A stretch of 7,449 nt of DNA from Candidatus Bipolaricaulota bacterium (lineage in GTDB: Bacteria; Bipolaricaulota; Bipolaricaulia; RBG-16-55-9; DRXL01), in NCBI GenBank assembly GCA_025057405.1, contig JANWXV010000029.1, positions 1 to 7,449 of the forward strand. Direction: 5' to 3'. Under the pieces are notes generated by a model. That model saw only the letters and a list, made by a program, of their open reading frames with translations. It did not search any database and was not told the origin of the DNA. The first letter of the stretch is position 1; each line of letters opens with the position of its first letter. This document shows, in pieces, positions 5,542 to 7,449 of the stretch. The position numbers and the translations under genes were made by a program.

Positions 5542-5566
5542 AAAAAAGCTTCTGGAATGGCCAGAA
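5542..5566 (-). terminator. Terminator-like hairpin in the rpoD leader
   Basis: On the minus strand, TTCTGG (5566-5561) pairs with CCAGAA (5555-5550) around a five-base loop. It is followed by GC and six T (5547-5542), the layout of a small intrinsic terminator. It lies between the rpoD promoter and its start codon, so it would act as an attenuator. The stem is only six base pairs and half AT, so its strength is doubtful. Confidence 0.4.
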
Positions 5567-5611
5567 AACAGCATCGAACCGGTAAGACCGCACTGAGCCA
5601 AGCTAAGAGTT

Positions 5612-5640
5612 ATTATAATCGCCAAGGACGAATTTGTCAA
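5612..5640 (-). promoter_or_regulatory. Consensus sigma70 promoter for rpoD
   Basis: On the minus strand a perfect TTGACA (5640-5635) is followed by exactly 17 bases and a perfect TATAAT (5617-5612). It is the only full-consensus promoter in the window. Transcription should start near 5605, leaving a leader of about 110 bases before the sigma factor start codon. Confidence 0.85.
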
Positions 5641-5829
5641 TAGTTCATGGCAATTTTCAGCATAATATAATTGATTTCGCAATCGCCTCGGTTTCTTTCT
5701 CGATCTCTTGAGCGAAATCCCCCAAATTCTGTCTGTGAAGCAGATACGATCTTAAAGATCTCGCAGAAGGTGACCGCTGTCCGGCGCGAGCAAGAGACAA
5801 GACTCCTTGTCGTCAATGGGGGATTGGGC
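5618..5829. other. Intergenic region between the divergent rpoD and ddl genes
   Basis: Apart from the rpoD promoter on the left and the ddl promoter on the right, I see no gene here. It contains an AT-rich patch with a plus-strand TATAAT (5666-5671) lacking a fitting -35, an exact 8-base inverted repeat GATTTCGC / GCGAAATC (5673-5680 and 5712-5719), and a short palindrome GATCTT-A-AAGATC (5748-5760). A long open frame that covers the right part is out of frame with ddl and reads as arginine- and serine-rich shadow sequence. Confidence 0.5.
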
Positions 5830-5835
5830 TATAGT
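5807..5835 (+). promoter_or_regulatory. Promoter of ddl, predicted leaderless
   Basis: The -35 TTGTCG (5807-5812), a 17-base spacer and the -10 TATAGT (5830-5835) precede the ATG at 5843 by seven bases. Transcription would begin at or next to the start codon. The layout matches the moaD promoter. Confidence 0.6.
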
Positions 5836-5842
5836 GAGAGTT

Positions 5843-6814
5843 ATGGATGCCACGCGCAAGCGGATCGGGGTGCTCATGGGGGGGCTGTCGCCCGAACGGG
5901 AGGTCTCGTTGCGGTCGGGGAGGAACGTCTGCGCGGCCCTCTCCAGACGAGGGTATCGTGTTCAAGCCTTGCAGATCGATCATCTCGATCAGCTCGTGCC
6001 GGCGCTCTACGAGATAGAGATAGCGTTTATCTGTCTGCATGGAGGCGTAGGCGAGGACGGCACGCTGCAAGCCCTGCTAGAAGTCTTGGGAATCCCCTAT
6101 GTCGGTTCTGGGGTGTTGGCGTGTGCCCTGGCGATGAACAAGCTCCAAGCCAAGCGGGTCTTTCTCAGCCAGAAGCTGCCGACGGCCCCGTGGGTCGAAT
6201 ATCAAGAAGAACTCTGGCCCGACTGGCGTGCGCGCATCGCCGAAGAGATCGGCTTCCCGTGCGTCGTCAAACCCGTATCCGAAGGCTCGAGCATTGGGGT
6301 TCACATCGTACACTCGGAAGAAGAGCTGATCTCGGCCTCGCAAGCAACACGCGACGAGTTCGGGCGTTTCTTTGCAGAGAAGTTCATCCCGGGGAAGGAG
6401 ATCACAGCGGGGATCTTGAGAATAGACGGATCAGATCGTGCGCTCCCTCTCATTGAGCTGCGCCCTCATCGAGAGTTCTATGACTATATCGCCAAATACA
6501 CCCCCGGCGCGTGCGATTTTATCATCCCTGCTGAGCTAGACCCCCAGACGACTCTGAAAGTCCAAGAGACCGCGCTCCGCGCTCATCACGCCTTGGGATG
6601 CTTTGGCTTCTCTCGAGTAGATCTGCGCTTAACGCCCGAGGGCGAGCCGTATCTGCTCGAGATCAACACCCTGCCGGGTATGACCGACACTTCTGACCTA
6701 CCTAAGGCCGCTGCTGCCTTGGGCATCGGCTTTGACGATCTCGTCGAGCGCATGCTCCAGACGGCTCTCGACAAAGAGCAGCTCAAACCCAAGCCTACTG
6801 TCAGCTCCTACTGA
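5843..6814 (+). CDS. ddl: D-alanine--D-alanine ligase
   Basis: This 323-residue ATP-grasp enzyme joins two D-alanines for the peptidoglycan stem peptide, in the cytoplasm. Motifs in order from the chosen start: RIGVLMGGLSPEREVSLRSG with the conserved Glu of SPEREVS; CLHGGVGEDGTLQALLE; IPYVGSGVLACALAMNK; the ATP-grasp lysine in VVKPVSEGSSIGV; EKFIPGKEITAGIL; EFYDYIAKYTPG; and FSRVDLRL, then EPYLLEINTLPGMTDTSDLP with the metal-binding Glu and Asn. The tyrosine in AKYTPG matches Tyr216 of E. coli DdlB and argues for D-Ala-D-Ala rather than a VanA-type D-lactate ligase. The start at ATG 5843 gives the family-typical N-terminus MDATRKRIGVLMGG. In-frame TTG 5807 or ATG 5816 would lie within the promoter and lack ribosome binding sites. 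No other cell-wall gene is adjacent in view. Confidence 0.93.
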   Translation: MDATRKRIGVLMGGLSPEREVSLRSGRNVCAALSRRGYRVQALQIDHLDQLVPALYEIEIAFICLHGGVGEDGTLQALLEVLGIPYVGSGVLACALAMNKLQAKRVFLSQKLPTAPWVEYQEELWPDWRARIAEEIGFPCVVKPVSEGSSIGVHIVHSEEELISASQATRDEFGRFFAEKFIPGKEITAGILRIDGSDRALPLIELRPHREFYDYIAKYTPGACDFIIPAELDPQTTLKVQETALRAHHALGCFGFSRVDLRLTPEGEPYLLEINTLPGMTDTSDLPKAAAALGIGFDDLVERMLQTALDKEQLKPKPTVSSY

Positions 6815-6846
6815 TCTTCATCATTCTCTATCTATGATCTTCGTCA

Positions 6847-6875
6847 TTGACACCCCATCTTCCGGCGGGTAGACT
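6847..6875 (+). promoter_or_regulatory. Promoter of the TetR-family gene
   Basis: A perfect -35 TTGACA (6847-6852), a 17-base spacer and a weaker -10 TAGACT (6870-6875) precede the regulator gene. The predicted start near 6882 falls inside the first operator-like palindrome. No strong Shine-Dalgarno is visible before the ATG at 6919. Confidence 0.55.
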
Positions 6876-6917
6876 TTCGATTGACCGGTCGGTCGAAAAT
6901 AGACCGATCTGTCAAAT
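6875..6917. promoter_or_regulatory. Two operator-like palindromes, probable TetR-family binding sites
   Basis: Site 1 is a 24-base palindrome at 6875-6898 with 10 of 12 position pairs complementary. Its left half is TTTCGATTGACC and its right half GGTCGGTCGAAA. Site 2 is an imperfect palindrome at about 6900-6915, TAGACCGATCTGTCAA. Its reverse complement (TTGACAGATCGGTCTA) matches site 1's core (TTGACCGGTCGGTCGA, 6881-6896) at 13 of 16 bases, so the two are inverted copies. GACCG-CGGTC cores are typical of TetR-type operators. Their place between the -10 box and the ATG suits self-repression. Confidence 0.65.
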
Positions 6918-6918
6918 T

Positions 6919-7449
6919 ATGAGCACCCAAGAACGCCGGTTGCGGGAGAAAGAAGAGCGCTTCGCCGCGATCCGCCGCGCCGCCACCGCGATCTTCGCCG
7001 CCAAGGGCCTCCAAGAGGCCACGATGGACGAGATCGCCCAGCTCGCTCAGTTGAGCAAGGGCACGATCTATTATTACTATCCGTCCAAAGAGGCGCTGAT
7101 CGAAGACTTGGTGAAATCGAATCTTCCGCTCTTCTTCGAAGACCTCTGCGACGGTTCAGCCGCTACGCCCTTGGCCCTGAGCGAAGGGATCGTCGCGCGC
7201 TTTCTCGAGCGCTTCGCGGCCCATCCCGAGGCGTTCAAGGTGCTCTATCTCGTCTTGGCCGAGGGGACAGACCCCAGATCCGATCGTTCGTTACGCCTTC
7301 AGGGCGCCATAGATGCTTTTCGTATCGCTCATCTGCATTGGCTGGTGGAGTTAGAAGAGCACGTGCGCCCGCTGTTACAACAGAATTCAGAGCTTTCCGT
7401 GCGTGAGGTCGTAGATTTCGTTGGCACCCACTTTCACGGGATTCTGATG
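6919..7449 (+). CDS. TetR-family transcriptional regulator, 3' truncated
   Basis: This frame opens at ATG 6919 and stays open for 177 codons to the right edge, so the C-terminus is missing. The N-terminal DNA-binding domain is clear: a helix RRAATAIFAAKGLQEATMDEIAQLAQLSKGTIYYYYPSKEALIEDLV (about residues 19-65). The helix-turn-helix is in MDEIAQLAQLSKGTIYYYYPSKEAL, with the hallmark GTIYYYYPSKEAL of TetR recognition helices. The rest is a helical ligand-binding and dimer domain with no recognisable ligand signature, so the effector is unknown. It lies 104 bases after ddl behind its own promoter and two palindromic sites, which points to autoregulation. Targets are likely itself and perhaps a transporter or fatty-acid genes downstream, as is frequent in this family, but nothing in view shows which. 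Confidence 0.93.
   Translation, partial: MSTQERRLREKEERFAAIRRAATAIFAAKGLQEATMDEIAQLAQLSKGTIYYYYPSKEALIEDLVKSNLPLFFEDLCDGSAATPLALSEGIVARFLERFAAHPEAFKVLYLVLAEGTDPRSDRSLRLQGAIDAFRIAHLHWLVELEEHVRPLLQQNSELSVREVVDFVGTHFHGILM

Noticed and set aside
5671..6456. 261-residue open frame overlapping ddl
   Set aside because: The translation is rich in Arg, Ser and Gly without family motifs, and it overlaps the strongly supported ddl in another frame. It is a shadow frame in GC-rich coding DNA.

Overview
The window carries eleven protein genes from a bacterium with c-di-AMP signalling (disA), peptidoglycan precursor synthesis (ddl), molybdenum cofactor genes (moaD, moaE), a LemA/HtpX membrane quality-control pair and a short primary-type sigma factor. 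Coding sequence is moderately GC-rich, while the promoters are AT-rich with near-perfect TATAAT boxes. The gene mix, the short sigma factor and the frequent lack of Shine-Dalgarno sites suggest a deep-branching, possibly thermophilic lineage. This is only a guess, because the sequence alone does not fix the phylum.

Layout, left to right. Positions 1-168 hold the 3' end of disA. A good promoter then drives a hicB-hicA toxin-antitoxin pair, which runs into punA (purine nucleoside phosphorylase). Positions 1540-1954 contain no protein gene but are rich in structure. They hold a minus-strand tRNA-like element closed by a perfect 13-bp stem, its own extended -10 promoter, a 54-base imperfect palindromic repeat, and the moaD promoter. 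moaD and moaE follow, then a separately promoted A-type Fe-S carrier gene, lemA and htpX. htpX ends tail-to-tail with the minus-strand sigma factor gene, and their stop codons overlap. The sigma gene has a consensus TTGACA-17-TATAAT promoter and a leader of about 110 bases with a terminator-like hairpin. About 200 bases of intergenic DNA separate it from ddl, which reads to the right and appears to be leaderless. A TetR-family regulator starts at 6919 and runs off the right edge, behind two operator-like palindromes.

Functional grouping: moaD and moaE encode the small and large subunits of molybdopterin synthase and are almost certainly co-translated. The Fe-S carrier may serve Fe-S proteins generally, including the radical-SAM step of cofactor synthesis, but that link is inferred. 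LemA and HtpX are a common pair. The TetR gene probably controls itself and perhaps genes beyond the window.

The most unusual object is the minus-strand tRNA-like RNA at about 1568-1702. It has a canonical T-arm stacked on a long closing stem, but it has no normal anticodon loop and no encoded CCA in the usual position. A second theme is translation without a leader: moaD and ddl both have a -10 box ending seven bases before the start codon.
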